Of a stretch of 40,820 nucleotides of DNA, positions 1-7,732 are shown piece after piece. This DNA is from Gammaproteobacteria bacterium (GTDB lineage: Bacteria; Pseudomonadota; Gammaproteobacteria; DSM-16500). How positions within the stretch are numbered: the stretch's first letter is position 1; each line of letters begins with the position of its first letter. The translations under genes and the position numbers were made by a program. The notes beneath the pieces were generated by a model. That model made no database searches, was not told where the DNA came from, and saw nothing but the letters and a program-made list of their open reading frames with translations. Location of the stretch: positions 1-40,820 of the forward strand of contig JAJONP010000004.1 in assembly GCA_021323555.1 (NCBI GenBank), given 5' to 3'.

Positions 1-183
1 TATCTTGGAATTGACGGCAAAACCAATAAAAAAGATCTCGCACGTATCTTTGCCAAGACCAATACATTCTATACACAAACTTTTGGCGAACCGATTAAAC
101 GGGTTCGCTATAACGGTATTTTCCGGTGGCTGGCAAGATGGCTCAATAAACTAGAGCAGCGGCAAACGACAGGTTTTAGCTAA
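1..183 (+). CDS. 3' end of an unidentified protein gene (partial)
   Basis: An open frame runs from base 1 to a TAA at 181-183 and encodes the last 60 residues of a protein that begins outside the window. The tail is basic and aromatic, with the stretch GEPIKRVRYNGIFRWLARWL followed by a polar end. This looks like an amphipathic, possibly membrane-associated C-terminus. No catalytic motif is visible and I do not recognise the family. The reading frame is supported by the absence of stops and by the strong ribosome-binding site of the next ORF starting just after it. Confidence 0.6.
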   Translation, partial: YLGIDGKTNKKDLARIFAKTNTFYTQTFGEPIKRVRYNGIFRWLARWLNKLEQRQTTGFS

Positions 184-207
184 TAAAATTTAAAAGGAGA
201 ATGTACG

Positions 208-294
208 ATGGCAATGACTATACTGTGGGTTATTCCCTTTCTTTTTATTGCGTTAGGTATCATATTATATGAATATGAATATGAATATGAATAA
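208..294 (+). CDS. small single-pass membrane peptide with EYEYEYE tail
   Basis: This 28-residue ORF starts at ATG 208, seven bases after a strong Shine-Dalgarno sequence (aaaggaga, 193-200). A hydrophobic segment (about residues 4-21, ILWVIPFLFIALGIILY) is followed by an acidic/aromatic tail of alternating Glu and Tyr, encoded by a short tandem repeat of the hexamer gaatat (about 271-290). The layout suggests a small inner-membrane protein. It lies 24 bases after the preceding gene and may be co-transcribed with it. Slippage in the hexamer would add or remove EY pairs without changing frame. No known family is recognised. Confidence 0.45.
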   Translation: MAMTILWVIPFLFIALGIILYEYEYEYE

Positions 295-342
295 GGTTAC
301 GGTTTTATAAATTTTTTATATGAGATTTTAAGGAGAGAGAAA

Positions 343-414
343 ATGATGTTAGCTAAAATTATTCGTTTTATGTTGAGAGGGCAAAAAGCAAGAATGGTTG
401 GTTGTGGTAACTGA
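343..414 (+). CDS. possible 23-residue basic peptide
   Basis: A very short ORF begins MMLAKIIRFMLRGQK and ends GCGN at a TGA at 412-414. It has a good ribosome-binding site (aaggagag) seven bases before ATG 343. It lies opposite the 3' end of the convergent minus-strand gene ending at 349. There is no family match by eye. The N-terminus faintly recalls small lipoproteins of the entericidin type, but there is no convincing lipobox. It could be a translated small protein or the start of a truncated gene. Confidence 0.25.
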   Translation: MMLAKIIRFMLRGQKARMVGCGN

Positions 415-1050
415 TTCTGGATAAACCATTGGTTGCTTAATATTAAAATGATATGATTTATCTTTTGATAAAGAAAATATTTTATTTTTAATTACTATCA
501 GTATATCTTTAAAATTAAAAGTAATTCTTGAGATAGATGACTTTTGTGCTTCATTTATTATGTTTAGCTGACTTTTAGTTTTAAGAGAGATAATTAAACT
601 ATTTCTAATCAGGTAATAGCGCCATGCTGAATCAGGAGGGCTGGTTTTTGATAACAAGTCCTCTACGCTTTCATCGAATTGATTGAGCAAGCTTGCATTC
701 TTAGTAACCAAATTACCTACAATTCCGTCCGCACCAGTATAAGCACTGGCTACTTCCATAACATGGTTATATCTCATTACTTGGGCATTAATGCCACGAA
801 TTCTTTGAGTTTTGATTTTAAAAACAGTTCCACGCATATCCATCATGGCTTGATTAATATCTCGTAACCAAACTGTATATTGTTGTATCTTAGATTCAGC
901 ACTTGATATTTGTAATTGGTTTAATGTTGTGCTTGCTGCTAAAAAAGCAGTTAATATACCGATACCCAAGGATAACCACGCAACGCTTTTCTTTCCTTTG
1001 CGGTTTTTATCCTGTACTTTAGGGTTGTAGTTTTCGTCTTGAGGTATCAT
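349..1050 (-). CDS. hypothetical single-pass membrane protein
   Basis: This 233-residue protein has a charged N-terminus (about residues 1-22, many Lys/Asp), one hydrophobic segment at about 23-45 (SVAWLSLGIGILTAFLAAST) and a long polar, mostly helical remainder. It should therefore be an inner-membrane protein with one anchor and a large domain on one face, probably periplasmic. It starts 15 bases after the stop of the 206-residue gene at 1066-1686, which has the same layout, so the two are probably co-transcribed and may work together. The C-terminal third (from about residue 180) is low in recognisable order and overlaps a tiny ORF on the other strand. No known family is recognised. Confidence 0.6.
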   Translation of the reverse strand: MIPQDENYNPKVQDKNRKGKKSVAWLSLGIGILTAFLAASTTLNQLQISSAESKIQQYTVWLRDINQAMMDMRGTVFKIKTQRIRGINAQVMRYNHVMEVASAYTGADGIVGNLVTKNASLLNQFDESVEDLLSKTSPPDSAWRYYLIRNSLIISLKTKSQLNIINEAQKSSISRITFNFKDILIVIKNKIFSLSKDKSYHFNIKQPMVYPESVTTTNHSCFLPSQHKTNNFS

Positions 1051-1065
1051 TTTGCATGCTCCGTA

Positions 1066-1686
1066 TTATGATCGGCAATTTTCCTGAAAGAGTTCAAAAT
1101 AAGCCATATATTTGATCTGATCGGTTTGGCTTACATTATTCAGCTGATCTTTTAATTGAGCGCAGGACATTTGATTTTCTATCCTGGCTTTTGCTTCCGC
1201 AACTTGTTGGATAACCTCACCACTTGCGATTTCTTTGCCGCTGTCCAACGTATAGAATAACCGTATTTGCTGCCTCAAGAAGGGCACTTGCCAATAACCC
1301 AGTTTTTTGCCAATAATCGATTTATTGACATTTTCTTCGAGTTGCTTGGTGAGATCATCGACTAACTCGGTTGTATAAGTGTATTCTTGTTTTACTTTTA
1401 TCAAGGCCGCCTTGACTTCCTGGCTCGAAGAAATCAGCTGTTCCAACATCGCTGTTTTCTGGATACTGTTAGTTCTGAAAATTTCATCCACATGAAATTG
1501 TTTGTCAAGCCGGTCAATATTGGTTTGCGCAATTTCATAATTCAAAAACTTATCTAGTAAACTGGTTTCCATTTCTGCTTTATAATCGACAGGCTCCCAG
1601 GCATAGACATAGTAGATCGCAAAGCCTAAAAAGATCATCAGCGCGATCTTGAAACGGCGTTTCTTTTGGGTCTTTTCTGTCATCAT
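1066..1686 (-). CDS. hypothetical membrane-anchored protein with coiled-coil-like helices
   Basis: This 206-residue protein has a basic N-terminus (KKRRFK), one membrane segment at about residues 13-30 (IALMIFLGFAIYYVYAW) and a helical, charged remainder with heptad-like spacing (about 60-130). Two cysteines lie near the C-terminus (MSCAQL and ENCRS), which in a periplasmic domain could form a disulphide. It is the first gene of a two-gene unit with the 233-residue membrane protein downstream. On the minus strand, a TTGATC box near 1749-1754 and an AT-rich box about 17 bases further on could be its promoter, but the match is weak. No function can be assigned. Confidence 0.6.
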   Translation of the reverse strand: MMTEKTQKKRRFKIALMIFLGFAIYYVYAWEPVDYKAEMETSLLDKFLNYEIAQTNIDRLDKQFHVDEIFRTNSIQKTAMLEQLISSSQEVKAALIKVKQEYTYTTELVDDLTKQLEENVNKSIIGKKLGYWQVPFLRQQIRLFYTLDSGKEIASGEVIQQVAEAKARIENQMSCAQLKDQLNNVSQTDQIKYMAYFELFQENCRS

Positions 1687-2307
1687 TGCTTATCCTGCCC
1701 TGTCTGCGCGGTATTTATGGTATAATTATTTATTCTTAATTTCATTTCTGATCAAATGGTATTCAACTCATTGTTTTAAGGTCATTTTTCTCCATTAGCG
1801 CTTTAAACAGCATTGTCAGCTAAAGGAACCTATTTCTTAATATCGACCAATTTATATACAACTTTAGGGCTGATAATATTACTACATTTTCATCGTCTTA
1901 CAATAGGAAAATCCCTGCTGGCAAGATGAGAAAAAGCTCACAAAATGAACACTCTATTCGGGGCTACAGTAAAAAGGCTTATTATTCAATGGGAAGATGC
2001 TTTGGCGCCGCCTTGCGTTACAATCGCCTTATTCAACCGGGAAAGTATTAATAAATACACGGACAGTATAAGAAACTATTGCATTGTAGGGACAAAGAAG
2101 AAACACGGGCTTCCAGAGACATTTGATGCATAATAATTACTTTACAGTGTACTATTTACAAATTACTTTGATTTTCATTCCCTTAAATCCCCCCGATGTA
2201 CGCTTTGCGTACATCGGCCCCCTTTTTCAAAGGGGGCCGGCGTGCATAGCACGACGGGGGGATTTTACGGTAAAATCTTCATCTATCGTTGATAAAGAGG
2301 ATATAAA
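1687..2307. other. non-coding stretch of about 620 bases
   Basis: No convincing gene is present. The short open frames inside it lack ribosome-binding sites and recognisable products. It contains the likely promoter zone of the minus-strand gene at 1066-1686, the structured repeat at 2185-2265, and the upstream region of the zinc-finger gene at 2308. Confidence 0.6.
2185..2265. repeat. three-hairpin element with 10-bp terminal inverted repeats
   Basis: The outer ends AAATCCCCCC (2185-2194) and GGGGGGATTT (2256-2265) are perfect reverse complements. Between them lie three perfect hairpins in a row. The first pairs GATGTACGC at 2195-2203 with 2207-2215 (loop TTT). The second pairs GGCCCCCTTT at 2216-2225 with 2229-2238 (loop TTC). 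The third pairs CGTGC at 2241-2245 with 2249-2253 (loop ATA). The whole can fold as a cloverleaf. This is the form of a small non-autonomous palindromic repeat (REP/MITE-like). Its 15-base end recurs in opposite orientation at 17006-17020. Confidence 0.85.
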
Positions 2308-2502
2308 ATGACAATCGAGCAAACCCAAAAAACACGGACGGTAACGAGCGGGGATTTACCCTTAGCGTGTCCCACCCCTGATATGACTTTGTGGAACACC
2401 CACCCTCGTGTATTTTTACCTATTGAACCTATTGAAGCTACGGGAAAGGCAGTTTGTCCCTATTGTAGTACTACTTTCTTATTGGTGGATCATGCTCAAT
2501 AA
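2308..2502 (+). CDS. zinc-finger domain-containing protein (zf-CHCC, NDUFS6-like)
   Basis: This 64-residue protein has the pattern Cys (about residue 21), His (about 32), then CPYC (about 50-53), matching the small CHCC zinc-finger proteins related to the NDUFS6 subunit fold. Members bind one Zn ion; their bacterial role is poorly known. The start ATG at 2308 follows an AGAGGA ribosome-binding site. The stop at 2500-2502 falls just before waaF, so the two are probably co-transcribed, an arrangement I associate with gammaproteobacterial LPS loci. The family call is fairly secure; the function is not. Confidence 0.8.
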   Translation: MTIEQTQKTRTVTSGDLPLACPTPDMTLWNTHPRVFLPIEPIEATGKAVCPYCSTTFLLVDHAQ

Positions 2503-2518
2503 GAAGATCCCTTTAAAA

Positions 2519-3538
2519 ATGACCAAGATCTTGATTGTAGGACCTGCGTGGATCGGTGATATGGTAATGGCACAAAGCCTGTATCGGGTTTTGGCGAAAC
2601 GTTATCCAGGGGTCATTATCGATGTGTTGGCGCTGGCTTCAAGCGGCGCTATTGTTGCACACATGCCTGAAGTGCGCCGCTTCATTCCACTGCCCATTGG
2701 GCATGGAAAATTGCATCTATGGCAGCGTTACCGTTTAGCATGCCGTTTGCGGGAGGAACGATACCAGCAGGCTATCGTACTCCCTAATTCTTTTAAGTCA
2801 GCCTTAATTCCTTTTTGGGCCAAGATCCCTACCCGCACCGGATGGCGCGGTGAAATGCGTTATTTTATATTAAATGATTTGCGCATACTGAATAAAAAAG
2901 CAATTCCTTTAATGGTAGATCGTTTTATCGCATTGGGTTTAGAAAAAAGAGCTGTTTTACCTGAAGATAAGCCCATTCCTTCATTGGAAGTGCCCTCTCA
3001 AGCAGTTGTAATAGCCAGCCAAAAACAGGGTATTCATCATGGGCGCCCTGTTGCTGCGTTTTGTCCCGGTGCGGAATATGGCCCTGCGAAACGATGGCCG
3101 ATTGAACATTTCGTAACGCTTGGAAAAGCCTTAATACAAAAAGGGTGGGATATATGGTTATTTGGCGGCCCTAATGATATTTCTATTACACAAGCCATTT
3201 GCAATGGCATTGGAATGCATTGTACCGATTTAGGCGGCAAAACCAGTTTAACAGAAGCAGTTAATCTCCTATCACTTGCAGATGTGGTAGTGAGCAATGA
3301 TTCAGGTTTAATGCACATTGCGAGCGCGTTAAAACGCCCTTTAATTGTTATCTATGGATCTTCTGACCCTCGGCATACCCCCCCTTTAGCTCAACAGGTA
3401 AAAATGCTAACGCTGGGATTATCTTGCAGTCCTTGCTTTGAACGAGAGTGTCCGCTAGGGCATTTGCGTTGTTTGCATGATTTAAAACCAGAACAGGTTC
3501 TGCAAGCGCTAAATGAATTGAGACAGGAATGTAAATAA
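2519..3538 (+). CDS. waaF: ADP-heptose:LPS heptosyltransferase II
   Basis: WaaF adds the second L-glycero-D-manno-heptose to the LPS inner core on the cytoplasmic face of the inner membrane. The N-terminus KILIVGPAWIGDMVMAQSLY is the family signature. The C-terminal half carries the GT9 nucleotide-sugar region (CPGAEYGPAKRWP, VSNDSGLMHIASAL, YGSSDP). The length of about 339 residues is normal. I chose ATG 2519 because the protein then begins MTKILIVGP, like known WaaF proteins; an upstream in-frame ATG at 2492 would overlap the zinc-finger gene and add nine residues. It is followed after two bases by the waaP-like gene, consistent with one LPS-core operon. Confidence 0.93.
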   Translation: MTKILIVGPAWIGDMVMAQSLYRVLAKRYPGVIIDVLALASSGAIVAHMPEVRRFIPLPIGHGKLHLWQRYRLACRLREERYQQAIVLPNSFKSALIPFWAKIPTRTGWRGEMRYFILNDLRILNKKAIPLMVDRFIALGLEKRAVLPEDKPIPSLEVPSQAVVIASQKQGIHHGRPVAAFCPGAEYGPAKRWPIEHFVTLGKALIQKGWDIWLFGGPNDISITQAICNGIGMHCTDLGGKTSLTEAVNLLSLADVVVSNDSGLMHIASALKRPLIVIYGSSDPRHTPPLAQQVKMLTLGLSCSPCFERECPLGHLRCLHDLKPEQVLQALNELRQECK

Positions 3539-3540
3539 CC

Positions 3541-4422
3541 TTGAATACAATAGATTTAACCTGGCTTAATACGGCTGTTAATGCCGCTTTACCGCTGTCA
3601 TGCAAAGATAAAGGCATTTTCTTTTATCTTAAAAAATATCCGGGCATTATTTATCGAAAAGTTAAAAATCGCGAGACTAAAGCTATTATTTATCAAGGAA
3701 AATCGTATTTCGTCAAAGTGCATGAAGGTGTTGGCTGGAAAGAAATCTTTAAAAACCTCTTGCGCGGTCGTTTACCTGTGCTGGGGGCAACCTTGGAGTG
3801 GGAAGCAATCTTACGATGCCAACAGGCAAAAATATTAACGACTCCCTTGGTAGGCTATGGAAAGTGGGGCATATTGAATAAACAATGCTCTTTTATCTTA
3901 ACGCGCGATCTCAAAGAAACACTCAGTCTGGAAACACTAGGACAAGCATGGGAAGTAAATCCACCGCTATTTACCGTGAAACGACAAATTATTCGGGAAT
4001 TAGCCAAAACAGCACGGCTTTTTCATCAGCAAAAGCTCATCCATCGTGATTTTTATCTTTGTCATTTTTTAGTACCCCAAGCTGTTTTATCTGCTGAAAA
4101 GCTATTGCCTACACTACCAATTTATATTATTGATTTACATCGTGCAAAAATAAAAAGGTTTTTTAGAACGACTTTGTTAGTAAAAGACTTAGGAGGTTTG
4201 TTATTTTCAAGTCTGGATTTTTCTTTAGGGAATCGAGATTATCTTTATTTTATTAAACATTATGAAAGATCGAACTTAAAAGAAGCGCTAAAAAAATATG
4301 CTTTCTGGAATAAGGTCATCAATCGTGCTAAACGACTCTACTACAGGGAACATGGTTGTTGTTCACAAAGAACAGTCTCATTTCGCTTTAATGATATGCT
4401 TAAAGCACGAAGAGTATATTAA
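3541..4422 (+). CDS. waaP: LPS core heptose(I) kinase, WaaP/RfaP-like
   Basis: WaaP phosphorylates the first heptose of the LPS inner core. The family segment is plain: GVGWKEIFKNLLRGRLPVLGA with EWEAI following (about residues 61-88), then a protein-kinase-like catalytic loop LIHRDFYLCHFL and a metal-binding IIDLHRAK. The length of 293 residues is slightly above the usual 265. The best start is a TTG at 3541, two bases after the waaF stop, with AGGAAT in the end of waaF as the likely ribosome-binding site; no in-frame ATG precedes the conserved region. It should be translationally coupled to waaF. Confidence 0.88.
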   Translation: MNTIDLTWLNTAVNAALPLSCKDKGIFFYLKKYPGIIYRKVKNRETKAIIYQGKSYFVKVHEGVGWKEIFKNLLRGRLPVLGATLEWEAILRCQQAKILTTPLVGYGKWGILNKQCSFILTRDLKETLSLETLGQAWEVNPPLFTVKRQIIRELAKTARLFHQQKLIHRDFYLCHFLVPQAVLSAEKLLPTLPIYIIDLHRAKIKRFFRTTLLVKDLGGLLFSSLDFSLGNRDYLYFIKHYERSNLKEALKKYAFWNKVINRAKRLYYREHGCCSQRTVSFRFNDMLKARRVY

Positions 4423-4443
4423 AGTGCCAAAAGGATTGTAAAT

Positions 4444-5178
4444 ATGTCAGATCAAACTTTTATTACCAAGAGAACCATTACGAGAAAGTGGGTCTGTCAA
4501 AAAAACTCTCTTAACGAATCAGTGGCTAAAATTCTCGATGGCTTGAATGATAAGTCTTATCATGATGCTTCTTTATTTTCTGTAAAAGCGGTTTTAAAAC
4601 AGGATAAAAAAACGGAGCTTATCCTGATTGACTGTAATGGCACTTTGCTTGTTATAAAGCACTATAGAATGCCTGATTTAGCTTATCACATTCGTCGTTT
4701 GTTTTTTGAATCACGCGCGGCACGCAATTGGAAGAATGCGCAACGGTTAGTGCAGTGGGGCATTGCGACACCTGTGCCTGTTGCTTATATTGAAAGACGT
4801 TTCTTTTTTCTTAGGCGAGAATCATTCTATATTACAGAATATATTCAAGGTCAATGTTTATGCGAAGCATTGCCTCATTGTAGTGAAGAAATACAAACTA
4901 TTTTGGCTGAAAAGGTCATTAATTTCCTGAAGATACTACACCAAAAAGGATTTGTACATGGCGATATGAAATGTACTAATATGATAGTGATAAAAAAAGA
5001 GATTTTTTTTCTTGATCTGGACTCAATGCGCCATGTTATTTTTAGGCGCCGCTATAAGATAAATGGAGATTATAATCGATTTTTAAAAAATTGGTTGACA
5101 AAACCACATCTATTTTCAACTTTTGAAAAAGCATTTTTCCCAGACCGGAACAATGCTTTAATAGGCAAAAATAAGTAA
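4444..5178 (+). CDS. second LPS-kinase-like protein (Kdo/WaaP kinase superfamily)
   Basis: This 244-residue protein has the kinase catalytic loop FVHGDMKCTNMI (HxDxxxxN type, about residues 171-182) and a DFG-like FLDLDSM after it, so it is a small atypical kinase of the lipopolysaccharide-kinase (InaA/WaaP/KdkA) superfamily. An ATP-lysine candidate lies in LLVIKHYR (about 68-75). It sits 21 bases after waaP in the same direction, so it probably phosphorylates another core sugar (second heptose or Kdo); the exact acceptor cannot be read from sequence. Its last 21 bases overlap the end of the convergent gene at 5158-6714. Confidence 0.78.
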   Translation: MSDQTFITKRTITRKWVCQKNSLNESVAKILDGLNDKSYHDASLFSVKAVLKQDKKTELILIDCNGTLLVIKHYRMPDLAYHIRRLFFESRAARNWKNAQRLVQWGIATPVPVAYIERRFFFLRRESFYITEYIQGQCLCEALPHCSEEIQTILAEKVINFLKILHQKGFVHGDMKCTNMIVIKKEIFFLDLDSMRHVIFRRRYKINGDYNRFLKNWLTKPHLFSTFEKAFFPDRNNALIGKNK

Positions 5179-6714
5179 TTTATCACCGCGCCGATTTTGA
5201 AATACTGCTAGAGGAGACTGATTTTTTAAAATTTCAGGAATCAGATTTTCCTCTGATTCTATATGGTTAATATTAATTGCAAAATAAATAGGAAGCATGC
5301 CTTGATTTGATCGCAAGATGGCGAGCTCTTGGTTAAGATTCTTTTTAGTGAAATCTTCTTGCTGGCAGTCTCTGTTTTTCTGGGTATTATTAAAGAGATC
5401 GCTTGCCAAGAAACAGATTTGAGGGCTGTTTGTTATAACCAAGTTGTTTTTTTTCCCCTCTTGGGATAACCACTTACCAGCGTCAGCGAGATACGTTTTT
5501 GAAGTCCCAAAATTTCCAATACTGCCAATGGCTAAATAAAGAAATCCTATGCAGGCAAAAAGATATAGCCAACGCTGCCTTTTGTGTGTCTGATGCCAAA
5601 GGCAATAAAGATGATAAACAGTACCGGGGATCCAAAGCATGGCAATAAGACAAAAAAGTAGTATATAACGCTCACTGAGAAAAAAATTCTTTAATATAAA
5701 GAAAAAGCAGACCAGCAGATTTAGCACCAATATTCCATAAAGCAGACGGCTATTGATCTTGGATGGAATCACTTTGTGAATCATTCCATACCCCGCCAGT
5801 ATTCCATAGAAAAAAGAGAGGGTAGAAATAAGCATCATCAATAAAATGCCCACCGTACCGCTCATCAGAATGGTACCACCTGAGCCTTTTGCCATTATTG
5901 ACAATACGTATTGTTGCATTTTCAATACGGCTTCTTGAAAAGGCAAACACAGATTTAATATAGGATGTAAGAGAATGGTTTGTAATTCAGATAATCTGCC
6001 AACGTAATTAAAGCTGTGAAATTGAGTGATAAAGACCAGTAAAACCGCACCGGCAATCAGTATTATGCTTTCTGCTTTCATAAGCAGCCCCATTTTCTTT
6101 TTCCATTCAATATCAGGCATTACTAAGAATATGAGTGGTGTAAATAAGAGGATCACGAAACCTTCAATCCGAAACAGACCAGCAATACTCATCAGCAATC
6201 CCCATGCAAAACCATATCGCCATTGGTGAGAATGTGCCAGTTTTAACAAGCAGGCGATCGCTAACACGCTAAATGCCCAATAACCATGATCACGGAGAAT
6301 ATCAGCACGCAAATGGTTATAATTTTTAAAACAGAAAATGGTCAAAATACCAAGCCAGACGAAAGGCGGTTTTTTATATATTATTTGAGTTAAGAAAGTA
6401 AAACTGACAACCAGTAATATATCCAGAAATGTTACTAATATATAAGCAGAAGTCAGTAAACTAAAATCGCTAAGTTGATATATCCATGCAATGAGAATCG
6501 AAAAAAATGGCCATTTATAAACACTATAGGCTGAAGCAAAGCCGTCCTTGATATAGTGTGCTGCGGACGTCAAGTATAAAAAGCCGTCAATATTGCTGGG
6601 TTGTCCATGCGAAAATATGATAATACTCATCAGGAGGCTTAAACAGACAGCACTCCAGTAAGGGTGTTTATATAAGACAGTGACACTATTTCGAAAGAGC
6701 GATGATTTTAGCAC
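5158..6714 (-). CDS. multi-pass membrane protein, GT-C/GT39-like glycosyltransferase
   Basis: This 518-residue protein has about eleven to twelve hydrophobic segments spread over its length and a short soluble C-terminal end. The early loop after the first membrane span carries acidic residues (NIDGFLYLTSA, about 42-52), as in polyprenyl-phosphate-sugar transferases of the GT39/GT-C type, followed by VYKWPFFSILIAW. It would move a sugar onto LPS or another envelope glycan at the periplasmic face. The start is GTG 6714, one base beyond the rmlB stop, so it is the last gene of the rml operon; rhamnose or another sugar may be its substrate. The fold class is fairly likely; the substrate is unknown. 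Confidence 0.65.
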   Translation of the reverse strand: MLKSSLFRNSVTVLYKHPYWSAVCLSLLMSIIIFSHGQPSNIDGFLYLTSAAHYIKDGFASAYSVYKWPFFSILIAWIYQLSDFSLLTSAYILVTFLDILLVVSFTFLTQIIYKKPPFVWLGILTIFCFKNYNHLRADILRDHGYWAFSVLAIACLLKLAHSHQWRYGFAWGLLMSIAGLFRIEGFVILLFTPLIFLVMPDIEWKKKMGLLMKAESIILIAGAVLLVFITQFHSFNYVGRLSELQTILLHPILNLCLPFQEAVLKMQQYVLSIMAKGSGGTILMSGTVGILLMMLISTLSFFYGILAGYGMIHKVIPSKINSRLLYGILVLNLLVCFFFILKNFFLSERYILLFCLIAMLWIPGTVYHLYCLWHQTHKRQRWLYLFACIGFLYLAIGSIGNFGTSKTYLADAGKWLSQEGKKNNLVITNSPQICFLASDLFNNTQKNRDCQQEDFTKKNLNQELAILRSNQGMLPIYFAININHIESEENLIPEILKNQSPLAVFQNRRGDKLLIFAY

Positions 6715-6715
6715 C

Positions 6716-7732
6716 TTATTTCTCCCCTAAATAGAAATCAAGCGTTTTTTCTATCCCGCTTTCGATAGTTTCTGTAGGCTGCCAGCCCATGGAGTTTTTC
6801 ATTTTGTCTGCATTGATAGCATAGCGCCAATCATGTCCGGGGCGATCACGAACGAATGTTATGAATCGCTCGTGAGGTGCTTTTTCGGGAAAGCGTTCGT
6901 CCATTTTATGGCATATCAATTTAACAATAGCGAGGTTGGTTAATTCCTGATTTCCGCCAATATTATAAATATCTCCCGTACGGCCATAACGTAAAACAGT
7001 ATCGATTCCCCGGCAATGATCCTCTACATAAAGCCAATCGCGGATATTGCTGCCATCGCCATAGACAGGGATGGGTTCTTGATGTTGGCAAGCACGAATA
7101 ATGGTTGGGATTAATTTTTCAGCATGTTGATAAGGCCCATAATTATTTGAACAATTTGTAAGAGTGGTAGGCAACCCATAAGTATGTTGATAAGCGCGTA
7201 CTAAATGATCCGATCCGGCTTTGGTGGCAGAATACGGTGAATTGGGAGCATAGGGTGTTTTTTCGCTAAAAGGCAGATCAGTTTTATCGAGACTGCCGAA
7301 GACTTCGTCTGTCGAGATGTGATGAAAGCGGCATTGATTATCCGTATAGTGTTGTTCTTCAAGCCAGATCAAACGCGCAGCTTCCAATAAAGTGAAGGTG
7401 CCTACGATATTAGTCTGTACAAAGGTTGAAGGGCCAGTGATAGACCGATCAACATGACTTTCAGCAGCAAAATGCACAATAGCATTAATCTGATGTTTTC
7501 TAAGGAGTTGTTGGATCAGCTGGCTGTCAACAATATCTCCTTGATAGAAGGAAAACTGTTGATGTTGACTGAGGCCAGAGAGATAGCGCTTATTCCCAGC
7601 ATAAGTGAGTTTATCTAATACAATAATGTTAAGATGCGGATCAGTATTTATCAAATGATGAACAAAATTAGCGCCAATAAACCCGGCGCCGCCGGTAATC
7701 AGTACATGTTTTGGAATAAAGGCGGTTTTCAT
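6716..7732 (-). CDS. rmlB: dTDP-glucose 4,6-dehydratase
   Basis: RmlB (RfbB) converts dTDP-glucose to dTDP-4-keto-6-deoxyglucose, the second step to dTDP-L-rhamnose. It is an extended SDR enzyme. The NAD-binding motif is TGGAGFIGANFV (about residues 13-24), the catalytic Thr-Asp-Glu region is HISTDEVFGSL, and the Tyr-Lys pair lies in YSATKAGSDH. NCSNNYGPYQ and RDWLYVEDH are also typical. The length of 338 residues is normal. The ATG overlaps the rmlD stop (TAATG), indicating translational coupling in the rmlA-C-D-B operon. Confidence 0.95.
   Translation of the reverse strand: MKTAFIPKHVLITGGAGFIGANFVHHLINTDPHLNIIVLDKLTYAGNKRYLSGLSQHQQFSFYQGDIVDSQLIQQLLRKHQINAIVHFAAESHVDRSITGPSTFVQTNIVGTFTLLEAARLIWLEEQHYTDNQCRFHHISTDEVFGSLDKTDLPFSEKTPYAPNSPYSATKAGSDHLVRAYQHTYGLPTTLTNCSNNYGPYQHAEKLIPTIIRACQHQEPIPVYGDGSNIRDWLYVEDHCRGIDTVLRYGRTGDIYNIGGNQELTNLAIVKLICHKMDERFPEKAPHERFITFVRDRPGHDWRYAINADKMKNSMGWQPTETIESGIEKTLDFYLGEK

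Noticed and set aside
1945..2311. Two overlapping open frames of about 62 codons before the zinc-finger gene
   Set aside because: They lack ribosome-binding sites, and one reads through the three-hairpin repeat.
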